A DNA stretch of 64,000 bases from Pseudomonadales bacterium (GCA_002701845.1 NZXG01000055.1:1-64000); one strand, 5' to 3'. Numbered from the stretch's first letter, positions 26,707 through 38,639 are shown. A program made the numbers and translations. Notes: generated by a model from the sequence alone, not told the origin.

Positions 26707-28704
26707 TTAGAATGAGGCTGAAGCGCTGATGGAGTAGTAATCCCGATCAGCGAGCTGGTTATAAGGTTCCGCACCGTAGAAGTCGGTGTAGGAGGCTTCC
26801 AGGGTGTAGCTGTTCAGGTAAACGGCTTCCAGGGACAGCCCCAGGGCCTTGCGGTCCTCCAGGAAATTGGTAATGGGCCCCGGGGTGGTACCGTAGACAT
26901 CGTGGCTGAAGCTGATGGTGGGCCGCAGGTTGATACCGGCGAATACGTTGTTGTAGTCACCGGTGAAGCGCATCTTATAGCCCCAGGCACCGCTGGTGGG
27001 ATAGTATTCTGAATCCTCCGGTGCGGTGGCAGCATTGCCCAGCACGTTATAGGCATAATTGAGGAAGTCCGGGTAACTGGCTATTGCCCCCGGCAGTGGA
27101 GCGCCATTTATAGTCGCAACATTTGCGACCCAGGGGTGGTTAAGGGTGGCATTATAAGAGCTGTTCAGCAGTGCTTCGTCTTTGTCGGGTAAATCAGTAT
27201 AGGACCCCGCAATGTCAAGGATCGCCGTCCAGCGGGAGGCGCCCAAAATGCGGTCGAAGAAGTGAATAAACGCAATCTCAGCCTGGTAGTAGTCTTCCCG
27301 CACATAACCGGGAGCATATTCGCCTGCTTGATACTTGTCATAGCAATCATAGGCCACGTCAGCGTCGCTACAGCTGAGTGAGGGTAGGCCCAGCGCGCCG
27401 CCAAGAGTGTCACCGTCTTCCATCTGGAAGGGCTGGTCCTTGCGCATGCTGATCTCACCGGAGAATGCAGTGGCGCCGCCCGGTAAGCCCATGTCGATGG
27501 TAGTGTTGAAACTGGCACCCAGCAGTTCGATGTCCTCAACATAGTCGCTGAACAAGCTGCCGGTGGGCAGCAGGAATGCTGTGGCGGTGGGGTTATTGGT
27601 CGCCCCCAGCAGCTGTAGGCGGGCTGTTTCCAGATCCGGGGATAGCGGCCCGGTTCCTAATACTGCGGTCACCAATGGATCAACCTGGGTGGGGTCTACC
27701 ATGTAGCCTGAAATAATCGGCAGCCGCGAATGGTAATTCATGTAATAGACAGCAAACTCGGTGTCGATACTTTCGGCAAAATAGCGAGCCGCCATACCGT
27801 ACTGACCCTGGTCGTCCGGCTCCCTGTCAGAGCTTCGCGGTAGGTAGCGGTACTCCGCTGGCCCAGCTGGGCCATAGGTGGGATTCACGTAGCCGGTCTC
27901 CTCTCCACTCGGATAAAAACCGCCATAACAGTTGGGGCCTGCCAGGTCGGTGGTCGAGAAGAAGGTTCCGCACTCGGGCAGTTCGGTTTCTTTCCACTCA
28001 AACAACACAAAGGCTTCCAGGGTCAAATTAGTGGTCAAGCCCAGGGAGCCATAAAGAGCATTCAACGGAATCAAGGCGTCTTTTACTTCAGAGCCAGGCG
28101 CCAGCAGAGCATTGACGTCCACCGGATTAATGGTGTTGATGCCATTGGGGAAGAACAGCCCTTCGCCCCAGCTGATTACCTGCTGACCCAGGCGCACGTT
28201 GAGGGGTTTATCCCCCAGCCACCAGTCACCCCAGACAAAGGCGTCCAGAATATCGCCACCGGTGCCGGCGCTCTGGGCCGGTTGCCCGGGTTCGGCATAG
28301 GCCGGCACGTCAGTACGACCATCACCATTGACGATACGATGGTCGTAAAATGATTTGCCGCGGATAAAAGCACCGTAGTTTTTGTAGTTTAGCTCCACGT
28401 CCACCACGATTTTGGCCAATTCGGAGAAGGTGGAACCTTCCTGCCACAGCAGGTTACTGTTGTCCTGGGAGCTGGTGCCGTGATAGTGGAATTCGGATTC
28501 CCCGGCGGCTAGGGCGTTTTGCACCCCCACATTGCGGTAGTCCCGGTCTTCCGCCCGCCAGGAGGCGCCCAGTGACACGGTGGTGTCCACCTGCATGCGG
28601 AAATCGTCCTTTACGTACTCAAAGCCATACGCCGGCACAACGGCGCCGGCGGCAGCCACGGCTGCGGCCAGAGCGGTCACCTGAAAACGCTTGTTCATTG
28701 CCAT
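26707..28704 (-). CDS. DUF1302 outer-membrane-type protein
   Basis: The 665-residue protein has a signal peptide (cleavage near VVPAYG) and an outer-membrane beta-barrel look: aromatic, alternating strands and a terminal ISASASF ending in Phe. DUF1302 features include the N-terminal FRMQVDTTVSLGASWRAEDR and the segment NVRLGQQVISWGEGLFFPNG. It precedes the DUF1329 gene by 20 bases in a two-gene operon. Proteins of this kind are presumed to be surface channels or porin-like barrels. No biochemical function is proven as far as I recall. Confidence 0.88.
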   Translation of the reverse strand: MAMNKRFQVTALAAAVAAAGAVVPAYGFEYVKDDFRMQVDTTVSLGASWRAEDRDYRNVGVQNALAAGESEFHYHGTSSQDNSNLLWQEGSTFSELAKIVVDVELNYKNYGAFIRGKSFYDHRIVNGDGRTDVPAYAEPGQPAQSAGTGGDILDAFVWGDWWLGDKPLNVRLGQQVISWGEGLFFPNGINTINPVDVNALLAPGSEVKDALIPLNALYGSLGLTTNLTLEAFVLFEWKETELPECGTFFSTTDLAGPNCYGGFYPSGEETGYVNPTYGPAGPAEYRYLPRSSDREPDDQGQYGMAARYFAESIDTEFAVYYMNYHSRLPIISGYMVDPTQVDPLVTAVLGTGPLSPDLETARLQLLGATNNPTATAFLLPTGSLFSDYVEDIELLGASFNTTIDMGLPGGATAFSGEISMRKDQPFQMEDGDTLGGALGLPSLSCSDADVAYDCYDKYQAGEYAPGYVREDYYQAEIAFIHFFDRILGASRWTAILDIAGSYTDLPDKDEALLNSSYNATLNHPWVANVATINGAPLPGAIASYPDFLNYAYNVLGNAATAPEDSEYYPTSGAWGYKMRFTGDYNNVFAGINLRPTISFSHDVYGTTPGPITNFLEDRKALGLSLEAVYLNSYTLEASYTDFYGAEPYNQLADRDYYSISASASF

Positions 28705-29047
28705 TAGAGTCGAACTCCATTTAAGTCGGTTTTGTTATTCAATACCAAACTGTGCTGGTATCGGGGGCGGAGGGATAACAATGAAGAATAGGGGAAGCTC
28801 GGGCTATGCAGGGCGTTCTTATTGTTATCTGGAAACCGTTCGATACGCGCACCTTCGCACTTTGGTTAGCAAAAAATATATACGCAAATTTACATTCCGT
28901 GAAATTTTCTTAAGGGATTTTTTACAGTTTGGCCGCTATTTGCCTGATATTTGTCATAACTCGCTTGTTTTATAGCTAAATCAGTTCGCCTTGCCGGTTT
29001 CTTTATTATGTTTGGCACTGGCCCATGCAAATCAGTAGAATGCGGCG
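28705..29047. other. Divergent intergenic region between the DUF1302 operon and uvrD
   Basis: This 343-bp AT-rich gap must hold the promoters of both divergent units. I could not assign a definite promoter. No gene, RNA fold or terminator was recognised. The plus-strand 94-codon frame starting at 28691 has no binding site and no coding character. Confidence 0.4.
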
Positions 29048-31216
<2,169 letters not shown>

Positions 31217-31309
31217 CGGGAACCGGCCCCAGGTTTTGCTTGACTCCCGCCCGTCAATTGCGGAGCCTTGGTCCACCCAAAACAACAACAGAATAATCAG
31301 GAGCCTGCC

Positions 31310-32506
31310 ATGATGTGGACTCGTGTCGGCCTGCTTTGGCTGACCCTCAGCGCGCTTTTCATTTCCGGCTGCGGCAAGGAGTCGGAGCCGGCCGCCGGCG
31401 CCGCCGCGCCGCAACAGACTTTTGAGTGGCAGATGGTCACCACCTGGCCGCGCAACTATCCCGGCCTGGGGATGGCGCCGGAAAACTTCGCCAAGGCGGT
31501 CAATGCCATGAGTGGTGGCCGGCTGAAGGTGAAGGTGCATGGCGCCGGCGAGCTGGTGCCCGCCATGGGGGTATTCGACGCGGTGGCCCGGGGGGCGGTG
31601 CAGATGGGCCACGGCGCGGCCTATTACTGGAAGGGCAAGACTCCGGCGGCCCAGTTCTTTACCGCGGTGCCCTTCGGTATGAATGCCCAGGAAATGAATG
31701 GCTGGCTGCACTACGGTGGTGGCATGGAGCTGTGGCGGGAGGTCTACGAGCCCTTCAATCTGGTGCCCTTTGCCGGTGGCAGCACCGGGGTGCAGATGGC
31801 CGGCTGGTTCAAGCAGGAAATCAACAGCGTGGCGGATCTGAAAGGACTGAAGATGCGGATTCCCGGTCTGGCCGGGGAAGTCTTCCAGCGCCTGGGCGGG
31901 GTGCCGGTGACCCTGCCCGGGGGCGAGTTATTCACCGCGCTGCAGACCGGCTCCATCGATGCCACGGAATGGGTGGGGCCCTATAACGACCTGACCTTCG
32001 GCCTGTATCGGGCCGCTGACTACTACTATTACCCCGGCTGGCACGAACCCGGTGCCATGCTGGAATTCATCGTCAATAAAGACGCCTGGGAATCCCTGCC
32101 CCCGGACCTGCAGGCCATCGTCAAGTACGCCACCCGGGCGGTGAACCAGGACATGCTGGATGAATACACAGCCCGCAATAACGCCGCGTTAAAAGAGCTG
32201 GTGGAAAAGCACGGGGTGCAGTTGCGCAAACTGCCCGATGATGTGGTGGCCGCCCTGCGTCAGGCGTCCCGGGAGGTGATTCAGGAAACCATTGCCGAAG
32301 ACGAGATGGCACGCAAGGTGTACGAATCGTTCCAGGCGTTCAAGACGGACGTGGCGCCCTATACCGCGATTTCGGAAGATGCCTTTCTGGAAATCAGGGA
32401 GCAGTCCGCCGCGCCGGCCGGCAGTGCTAGCTCTGACGCTGATGCCTCTTCCAGTTCCGACTCCTCTTCCAGTTCCGGCTCCGGCTCCTCTTCCGGCTCC
32501 CCCTAG
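31310..32506 (+). CDS. TRAP transporter substrate-binding lipoprotein (DctP family)
   Basis: About 398 residues from the ATG at 31310, which has AGGAG upstream (the frame is open from 31268). It begins with a lipoprotein signal (ALFISGC), unusual since most such proteins are soluble. The DctP fold is shown by GGRLKVKVHGAGELVPAMGV, DLKGLKMRIPGLAGEVF and IDATEWVGPYND. These resemble the alpha-keto-acid binding TakP type, so the ligand may be a keto or hydroxy acid. The last about 32 residues are almost only Ser, Gly, Ala and Asp, an odd low-complexity tail. The two permease genes lie on the other strand beyond a thioesterase gene. Confidence 0.9.
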   Translation: MMWTRVGLLWLTLSALFISGCGKESEPAAGAAAPQQTFEWQMVTTWPRNYPGLGMAPENFAKAVNAMSGGRLKVKVHGAGELVPAMGVFDAVARGAVQMGHGAAYYWKGKTPAAQFFTAVPFGMNAQEMNGWLHYGGGMELWREVYEPFNLVPFAGGSTGVQMAGWFKQEINSVADLKGLKMRIPGLAGEVFQRLGGVPVTLPGGELFTALQTGSIDATEWVGPYNDLTFGLYRAADYYYYPGWHEPGAMLEFIVNKDAWESLPPDLQAIVKYATRAVNQDMLDEYTARNNAALKELVEKHGVQLRKLPDDVVAALRQASREVIQETIAEDEMARKVYESFQAFKTDVAPYTAISEDAFLEIREQSAAPAGSASSDADASSSSDSSSSSGSGSSSGSP

Positions 32507-32556
32507 TCAGGGAGAAAGTAGGGTGGGGAAGGTAAGGCGGTGGGGGGCAGGCCGTC

Positions 32557-32584
32557 AGCGGGCGGAAATCGGATCACGCCCGCT
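32557..32584. other. GC-rich hairpin between convergent dctP-like and yciA-like genes
   Basis: AGCGGGCG and CGCCCGCT form an 8-bp perfect stem with a 12-base loop. There is no T-run, so it is not a standard intrinsic terminator. It may still limit read-through between the converging genes. Confidence 0.4.
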
Positions 32585-32629
32585 GTGTGGGGCCCGGCGC
32601 GGTGGCTGCGGTCACCGGGCTGGCGGCGC

Positions 32630-33049
32630 TCAGTTGCCGGTGCGGGGTACCGGGCGGGTGCGCCGGTTTTCATCAATGGCCACGAAGGTGAACTGGCCTT
32701 CGGTGACCTTGCGGGCCTCGGCGTCGCTATGATGCTGGGCCCAGACCTCCACGATAATGGTCATGGAGCTGCGGCCGATGTCCTTCACCTCGGCGTAGCA
32801 GCTTACCACGGAGCCCACCGCCACCGGCCGTAAAAACACCATGGAGTCGATGGCCACGGTGGCCACCCGGCCCCGGGCCAGGCGGTTGGCGCACACCGCC
32901 CCCGCCAGGTCCATCTGGGACACCAGCCAGCCGCCGAAGATATCCCCATCGGCGTTGGAATCCGCCGGCATGGCGATGGTCTGCAGCGCCAGTTCACCCT
33001 GGGGGGTGGGGGCGTCGTCGTTTTGTTCTTCTATTATGCTGTCGTTCAT
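32630..33049 (-). CDS. yciA: YciA-like acyl-CoA thioesterase
   Basis: 139 residues with the hotdog pattern of the YciA/BACH group: ALQTIAMPADSNADGDIFGG, GWLVSQMDLAGAVCANRLA and AIDSMVFLRPVAVGSVVSCY. YciA enzymes hydrolyse a broad range of acyl-CoAs in the cytoplasm and form hexamers. The length is normal. It lies on the minus strand between the TRAP binding-protein gene and the TRAP permease genes. It could be an independent housekeeping gene. Confidence 0.88.
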   Translation of the reverse strand: MNDSIIEEQNDDAPTPQGELALQTIAMPADSNADGDIFGGWLVSQMDLAGAVCANRLARGRVATVAIDSMVFLRPVAVGSVVSCYAEVKDIGRSSMTIIVEVWAQHHSDAEARKVTEGQFTFVAIDENRRTRPVPRTGN

Positions 33050-33111
33050 GGGGTTCCTGTTACGGGTATCCTAAGCCGGAAATTATATAACTCTCCAAAT
33101 TATATAACTCT

Positions 33112-34482
33112 CTAAGAGGGATAGACTATATCCGGCAACCATGTGGCAAGTGAAGGCCAAATTGCAATTAGTGACAAAGTCACGATTTGGATCAGAATGA
33201 ACGGCGCCACCCCCCGGTAGATGGTGAGGGTGGGGATGCTGTCCGGGGTCACGCCCCGCAGGTAGAACAGGGCAAAGCCGAAGGGCGGGGTCAGAAATGA
33301 GGTTTGCAGATTCACCGCAATCATCACCCCGAACCACACCGGATCAATGCCCATGGCCAGCAGTACCGGCCCGACAATGGGTACCACCACAAAGGTGATT
33401 TCGATAAAGTCCAGGATAAAACCCAGCAGAAAGATCACCACCATCACCAGCAGCATGGCGCTGAACACGCCGCCGGGCATGGCCTCGAACACCCGGTGAA
33501 TCATCTCCTCGCCGCCAAAGCCCCGGAATACCAGGGAAAACAGGGTGGCACCGATGAGAATGGCGAACACCATACAGGTGACCTTGGTGGTGGACAGCAT
33601 GATCTCCCACAGATTGGGGCCGGTGAGTTGGCGCTGCCAGGCGGCCAGCAGAGTGGCGCCCACCGCCCCCACCGCGGCGGCCTCGGTGGGGGTGGCCAGG
33701 CCCGCCAGAATGGAGCCCAGCACCGCCACGATCAACAGCAGCGGCGGTACCAGCCCCCGCAGACAGTCCAGCAGGAGGGAGCCCTGTTGCTGTTCGCTAT
33801 CACGGATCGCCGGGGCCAGGGCCGGATTGATCAGGGCCCGGGTAATGATGTACGCCATATACAGCAATACCATCAGCAGCCCCGGCACCAGGGCTCCCAC
33901 GAACAGATCCCCCACCGAGACCGTGTCGGCGTTGAAAATGCCCATATTCAATTGCGCCTGCTGATAGGCGTTGGACAGCACATCTCCCAGTAACACCAGG
34001 GCGATGGAGGGGGGGATGATTTGCCCCAGGGTGCCGGTGGCGGCGATGCTGCCGGTGGCCAGGGCCGGGTCATAACCGCGCCGGATCATGGTGGGCAGGG
34101 CCAGCAGCCCCATGGTGACCACCGTGGCCCCCACGATGCCGGTGCTGGCGGCCATCAGCATGCCCACCAGGGTGACTGAAATCCCCAGCCCGCCGGGAAA
34201 GCGGCCAAACAAGCGGCCCATGGTGTCCAGCAGGTTCTCCGCCACCCGGGATTTCTCCAGAATTACCCCCATCAGCACAAACAGGGGCACCGCCAGCAGG
34301 GTCTGGTTCTCCATGATGCCGTACAGGCGGTTGGGTAGCGCGTTCAGCAGGCTGGGGTCGAATCCCCCAAGGGCTACCCCCAGGCCGGCAAATATCAACG
34401 CCACACCCCCCAGGGTGAAAGCCACCGGGTAACCCAGCATCAACGCCAGGCACACCACCAGGAACATCAACAACGGGATCAT
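33112..34482 (-). CDS. TRAP transporter large permease subunit (DctM family)
   Basis: The 456-residue, strongly hydrophobic protein has about 12-13 membrane segments and the DctM features MGVILEKSRVAENLLDTMG, GQIIPPSIALVLLGD and GFILDFIEITFVVVPIVGP. It forms the sodium-driven transport channel of a TRAP system. Its start overlaps the stop of the small-subunit gene (ATGA at 34479-34482). The matching binding protein is probably the DctP-like lipoprotein at 31310 on the opposite strand. That pairing is inferred from proximity. Confidence 0.93.
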   Translation of the reverse strand: MIPLLMFLVVCLALMLGYPVAFTLGGVALIFAGLGVALGGFDPSLLNALPNRLYGIMENQTLLAVPLFVLMGVILEKSRVAENLLDTMGRLFGRFPGGLGISVTLVGMLMAASTGIVGATVVTMGLLALPTMIRRGYDPALATGSIAATGTLGQIIPPSIALVLLGDVLSNAYQQAQLNMGIFNADTVSVGDLFVGALVPGLLMVLLYMAYIITRALINPALAPAIRDSEQQQGSLLLDCLRGLVPPLLLIVAVLGSILAGLATPTEAAAVGAVGATLLAAWQRQLTGPNLWEIMLSTTKVTCMVFAILIGATLFSLVFRGFGGEEMIHRVFEAMPGGVFSAMLLVMVVIFLLGFILDFIEITFVVVPIVGPVLLAMGIDPVWFGVMIAVNLQTSFLTPPFGFALFYLRGVTPDSIPTLTIYRGVAPFILIQIVTLSLIAIWPSLATWLPDIVYPS

Positions 34483-35042
34483 AGGGCTTCCACGTCCTCC
34501 CGCGGGGCCGGCGCCAGGCGACCGCTGAGAACCGCCAGGCTGCGCAGTATTTCCGCCACGCCCTGTACCAGCAACAGGCCGGCCATGAGGGGGATCAGGG
34601 ATTTGGCCAGGTAGACATAGGGCAAGCCCTCCGCCTCGTCGGAGCGCTCCCGGATCTGCCAGGAAAAGCCCACGTAGTCCAGGCTGGAAAACAGAATAAA
34701 GCCGCTCATGGGAAACAGGAATACCAGGGTGCCCAGCAGATCCACCCAGGCCTTGGCCCGGGGGCTAAAGCGGCGGTAGAGCACGTCCACCCGCACGTGA
34801 CCGTTGTGTTTCAGGGTGTAGGCGCTGGCCAGCATAAACAAAATGCCATGCAGATAAAGGACACTCTCCTGCAGGGCGATGGAACTCAGCCGCCAGCCCC
34901 CCAGTTCCAGGCCGCTGGCCTTGAACCCATAGCGCATCACCACCACCACAAAGGTGAGGGCCATAATGGCGAAACTGGCCAGGGACAGCCATTTCCCCAG
35001 GGTGTCGGTAAACTTGTCCAGCCGATTGATTATTGTTGTCAT
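34479..35042 (-). CDS. TRAP transporter small permease subunit (DctQ family)
   Basis: About 187 residues from the ATG at 35042, with four hydrophobic helices. LELGGWRLSSIALQESVLYL and LKHNGHVRVDVLYRRFSPRA are typical of DctQ subunits. The open frame extends to 35108, but that extension is basic and non-conserved. The gene overlaps the large subunit by four bases. DctQ stabilises the large permease in the inner membrane. It is divergent from the pst operon, with the Pho box of pstS in the shared 216-bp gap. Confidence 0.9.
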   Translation of the reverse strand: MTTIINRLDKFTDTLGKWLSLASFAIMALTFVVVVMRYGFKASGLELGGWRLSSIALQESVLYLHGILFMLASAYTLKHNGHVRVDVLYRRFSPRAKAWVDLLGTLVFLFPMSGFILFSSLDYVGFSWQIRERSDEAEGLPYVYLAKSLIPLMAGLLLVQGVAEILRSLAVLSGRLAPAPREDVEAL

Positions 35043-35156
35043 GATGCTCTTGTGAGAGGAACGACTCTGGCGCCGCGCATTATAGCGACAGGTGGCGGTG
35101 GGCGGCAAAAATTGTACTCAACAGGCGGGACACCGGCTCTGGGGTATGAAATCATT

Positions 35157-35190
35157 CTGTAATATAATTGTCACGCAACACCCCTATAGT
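35157..35190 (+). promoter_or_regulatory. Pho box and -10 of the pst operon
   Basis: CTGTAAT (35157-35163), a 4-base ATAA spacer and TTGTCAC (35168-35174) give two 7-mers at the 11-bp period of PhoB sites. The consensus is CTGTCAT repeated, replacing the -35. A TATAGT at 35185-35190 is a good -10 at the expected distance. PhoB-phosphate should activate pstS transcription here when phosphate is scarce. Confidence 0.88.
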
Positions 35191-35258
35191 GCCGAGGTCA
35201 TGGGGGCAACGTATCATCCGACACCCCGAAACACAGCCCACAATCTCGGAGAAAGTCC

Positions 35259-36260
35259 ATGAATTTCAAGAAATTGGTTGCATCCGTTGCAATGACAGCC
35301 AGCGCCGCGCTGATGGCCACCGGCGCCCAGGCGGAAGCCAAGGTCGATCCCAAGCTGCCCAGCTATGAGAAGGTTGGGGGCGTTTCCGGCAACATCTCCA
35401 GCGTTGGTTCCGATACTCTGGCCAACCTGATGACCTTCTGGGCGGAAGAATTCAAGAAGCAGTACCCCAATGTGGCGGTACAGATCCAGGCCGCCGGTTC
35501 CTCCACCGCGCCGCCGGCACTCACCGAAGGTACCTCCAATCTGGGCCCCATGAGCCGCAAGATGAAGGACAAGGAGCTGGAAGCCTTCGAAAAGAAATTT
35601 GGCTACAAGCCCACTGCCGTGCCGGTGGCCATTGACGCGCTGGCGGTGTTCGTCAACAAGGATAACCCCATCAAGGGCATGAGCATCGAGCAGGTGGATG
35701 CGGTGTTCTCCTCCACCCGCAATTGCGGCGCCGCCAACGACGCCACCAAATGGGGTGATCTGGGGCTGTCCGGCGAATGGAAGAACCGGGACATCCAAAT
35801 GTACGGCCGTAACTCCGTATCCGGCACCTACGGTTACTTTAAGAAAGTGGCTCTGTGCAAAGGCGACTACAAAAGCAACGTGAACGAGCAGCCTGGTTCC
35901 GCCTCGGTGGTGCAGTCCGTGGCCACGTCCCTGAACGGTATCGGCTATTCCGGTATTGGTTACAAGACTTCCAGTGTCCGCGCGCTGCCGCTGGCCAAGG
36001 GCAACAGCAGCGATTACGTGGAAGCCTCTCCGGAAGCGGCGCTGTCTGGCAAGTACCCCCTGTCCCGGGCCCTGTATGTGTATGTGAACAAGGCTCCCGG
36101 CAAGCCGCTGCCGCCGCTGGAACGTGAATTTATCAAGATGGTGATGTCCAAGCAGGGCCAGGAAATCGTGGTGAAGGATGGCTATATCCCCATGCCTTCC
36201 TCCATGGTGGCCAAGGTGCTGAATCAACTGGGTATCGAGTCTGAAATCGCGGCCAAGTAA
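35259..36260 (+). CDS. pstS: Phosphate ABC transporter periplasmic binding protein
   Basis: 333 residues with a signal peptide (cleavage near TGAQA). Phosphate-binding loops are visible in [39 protein letters not shown] and [13 protein letters not shown]. It is a normal PstS of the pseudomonad type and captures orthophosphate for the PstCAB importer. GGAG precedes the ATG. It is the first gene of the operon behind a clear Pho box. A stem-loop after its stop may let pstS be expressed above the membrane genes. Confidence 0.95.
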   Translation: MNFKKLVASVAMTASAALMATGAQAEAKVDPKLPSYEKVGGVSGNISSVGSDTLANLMTFWAEEFKKQYPNVAVQIQAAGSSTAPPALTEGTSNLGPMSRKMKDKELEAFEKKFGYKPTAVPVAIDALAVFVNKDNPIKGMSIEQVDAVFSSTRNCGAANDATKWGDLGLSGEWKNRDIQMYGRNSVSGTYGYFKKVALCKGDYKSNVNEQPGSASVVQSVATSLNGIGYSGIGYKTSSVRALPLAKGNSSDYVEASPEAALSGKYPLSRALYVYVNKAPGKPLPPLEREFIKMVMSKQGQEIVVKDGYIPMPSSMVAKVLNQLGIESEIAAK

Positions 36261-36301
36261 CACGCCGGGGAGTTGACCCTTCCACGGCAAACTGAAACAG
36301 G

Positions 36302-36331
36302 ACGGGGCTACAGTTGATGTGGCCCCGTTTT
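36302..36331 (+). terminator. Stem-loop between pstS and pstC
   Basis: ACGGGGC (36302-36308) pairs with GCCCCGT (36322-36328) across a 13-base loop, and a short TTTT follows. The T-run is short and the loop long, so it is probably a leaky terminator or mRNA-end stabiliser. Either would favour pstS over the downstream genes. Confidence 0.6.
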
Positions 36332-36359
36332 GTCTTACCAAGAACCAGGTTTACAGCTA

Positions 36360-38627
36360 ATGGAATCAACCAGCGAAGCATTGTTTGGAATCTCCGAGCA
36401 GCGTCTGACCAAAATGCGCCGGTATCGCAAGTTGAAGGATCAGGTGGCGGCCAGGCTGATCAGTGTGGGTGGTATCAGCGTGATCTTCGCCATTTGCCTG
36501 ATCTTTTTTTATTTGCTGTATGAAGTGTTGCCACTGTTTCTCCCTGCGTCCATCAAACAGACCCACAGTCTGGATCAGTACACGCTGTCCCAGCCTTATT
36601 TTTCCGTGGTGGAAGAGCAGGGTCAGGTGGGCCTGGCGGTGACCGCCGCGGCGGGGCCGGTATTTTATCGGGTGGCCGATGGGCAGACCCTGTTGACGCC
36701 GGAGCTGCCCACCGCCACCGCCATCACTGCCTTCGCCAAGGACTCCCCTGGCAGCCGGGCCTATGCTCTGGGTCTGGCTGATGGCAGCGTGTTGATTCAG
36801 AAACCGGAATATAAGATCCAGTACGGCGATTCTCCGCTGGATAAAACCGTGGTTCCCCGCATCGAATATCCATTGGGGACAACCCCGATTCAGGTGCTCA
36901 ACGGCGAGCCTATCACTCAGCTGGCCTACCGGGAATCCGACGATCTGGTGCGGATCGTGGCCGCCGACAGCGCAGGCCATCTGTTCCTGAAAGACTTTGC
37001 CAAAACGGAAAGCTTTTTAAGCGATGAGGTACAACTGGAAGAGCAAACTACCCTGAAGTTGCCGCAGCCTTCCGGCGCCCTGACCAATATCCTGCTGAGC
37101 CTGGATCAGCGCTGGCTGTTCCTGGTGGAGGCCAAGGGCAAAGTGGAAGTACTGGACCTGCGCAATCCGGTGGCGGAGATGCGGGTACATATCGCCAATG
37201 TGGTGGAGAACGGCACCGAGATAACTGTCAGCGATTTTCTGCTGGGGGGATTTTCCCTGCTGATCGGCGACTCCAAAGGCCGTATCAGCCAATGGTTTAT
37301 CACTCAGGATGAAACCAACCAAACCGTGCTGACCAATGTCCGCACCCTGACCCTGAAGGACGGTGTGGCCGTTACCGCGCTGCAGACCGAACACCGCCGT
37401 AAAGGTTTTATTGCCGGCGATGCCCAGGGCTACATTGGCCTGTTCAATACCACCGCGGATCGCCGGGTGGCCCGCAAGCAGGTGGCGGACAGCCCCATCC
37501 AGTGGATTGCCATGGCACCCCGGGGCGATCTGGCCATTGTCAATTCAGAGCAGGGTGGCCCCGTCAGTTACCATTTGGATAACGAGCATCCGGATGTGTC
37601 CTGGTCCTCCCTCTGGAGCAAGGTCTGGTACGAGCGCTACGACGAGCCTTCCTTTACCTGGCAGAGCTCTTCCGCCAGCAACGATTTTGAGCCCAAGTTC
37701 AGTCTGATGCCACTTACCTTCGGCACCTTGAAGGCGGCGTTTTACGCCATGCTGGTGGCGGTGCCCCTGGCCATTTGCGGGGCCATTTATACCGCTTACT
37801 TTATGGCGCCCGCCCTGCGCACCAAGGTCAAGCCCGCCATTGAATTGATGGAGGCCATGCCCACGGTGATCCTGGGTTTCCTGGCGGGATTATGGCTGGC
37901 GCCCTTGATTGAGGCCAACCTGGCGGGGGTGACCGCCATATTGTTGCTAACGCCCTTGTTCTGTCTGATCGCGGCGTTTTCATGGTCGCGGTTGCCACGG
38001 GATATCAGCACCCGGGTGCCCGACGGCTATGTGCCGGTGATTCTGATTCCGGTGGTGGTGCTGGCGGGTGTTATATCCATGTGGCTCTCCGAACCCATGG
38101 AGCTGGCGTTTTTCGGCGGCAGCATGCGGGACTGGGTGTCCAACGATCTGGGGATCGATTTCGATCAGCGCAATTCCGTGGTGGTGGGGCTGGCCATGGG
38201 CTTTGCGGTGATTCCCACTATTTTCTCCATCACCGAAGACGCTATTTTCGCCGTGCCCAAGGGCCTGACTCAGGGTTCTCTGGCGCTGGGGGCCACCCCC
38301 TGGCAGACTCTGGTTCGGGTGGTGTTGCCCACCGCCAGCCCCGGTATTTTTTCGGCCCTGATGATCGGGTTGGGCCGGGCCGTGGGGGAAACCATGATCG
38401 TGCTGATGGCCACCGGCAATACGCCGATTATGGATATGAATATTTTCGAGGGCATGCGCACCCTCTCCGCCAATATCGCCGTGGAGATGCCGGAGGCGGA
38501 AGTGAACAGTACCCATTTCCGGATTCTGTTCCTGTCTGGGCTGGTGCTGTTTATTTTTACCTTCCTGGTGAATACCACCGCGGAAGTGGTGCGCCAGCGG
38601 CTGCGGGAAAAGTATGGCTCGCTGTAA
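36360..38627 (+). CDS. pstC: Phosphate ABC transporter permease PstC, long form
   Basis: About 755 residues from the ATG at 36360 (the frame is open from 36330, but that start lies within the stem-loop). After a first membrane helix (about 35-60) comes an insert of roughly 370 residues in the periplasm with repeated, WD-like beta segments, as in the long PstC of pseudomonads. The usual PstC permease core follows from about residue 450 (FGTLKAAFYAMLVAVPLAIC), with the coupling motif ALGATPWQTLVRVVLPTASP. It forms the channel with PstA. E. coli PstC is only about 320 residues, so the insert is a lineage feature. Confidence 0.92.
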   Translation: MESTSEALFGISEQRLTKMRRYRKLKDQVAARLISVGGISVIFAICLIFFYLLYEVLPLFLPASIKQTHSLDQYTLSQPYFSVVEEQGQVGLAVTAAAGPVFYRVADGQTLLTPELPTATAITAFAKDSPGSRAYALGLADGSVLIQKPEYKIQYGDSPLDKTVVPRIEYPLGTTPIQVLNGEPITQLAYRESDDLVRIVAADSAGHLFLKDFAKTESFLSDEVQLEEQTTLKLPQPSGALTNILLSLDQRWLFLVEAKGKVEVLDLRNPVAEMRVHIANVVENGTEITVSDFLLGGFSLLIGDSKGRISQWFITQDETNQTVLTNVRTLTLKDGVAVTALQTEHRRKGFIAGDAQGYIGLFNTTADRRVARKQVADSPIQWIAMAPRGDLAIVNSEQGGPVSYHLDNEHPDVSWSSLWSKVWYERYDEPSFTWQSSSASNDFEPKFSLMPLTFGTLKAAFYAMLVAVPLAICGAIYTAYFMAPALRTKVKPAIELMEAMPTVILGFLAGLWLAPLIEANLAGVTAILLLTPLFCLIAAFSWSRLPRDISTRVPDGYVPVILIPVVVLAGVISMWLSEPMELAFFGGSMRDWVSNDLGIDFDQRNSVVVGLAMGFAVIPTIFSITEDAIFAVPKGLTQGSLALGATPWQTLVRVVLPTASPGIFSALMIGLGRAVGETMIVLMATGNTPIMDMNIFEGMRTLSANIAVEMPEAEVNSTHFRILFLSGLVLFIFTFLVNTTAEVVRQRLREKYGSL

Positions 38628-38639
38628 GGGGGATAGCCG

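Noticed and set aside
29011-29029. TTGGCAC followed by ATGCA, resembling a sigma-54 promoter before uvrD
   Set aside because: The spacing is one base too long and the -12 element is imperfect. uvrD is not expected to be sigma-54 dependent.
32557-32584. GC hairpin read as a terminator
   Set aside because: No T-run on either side, so it is listed only as a hairpin.
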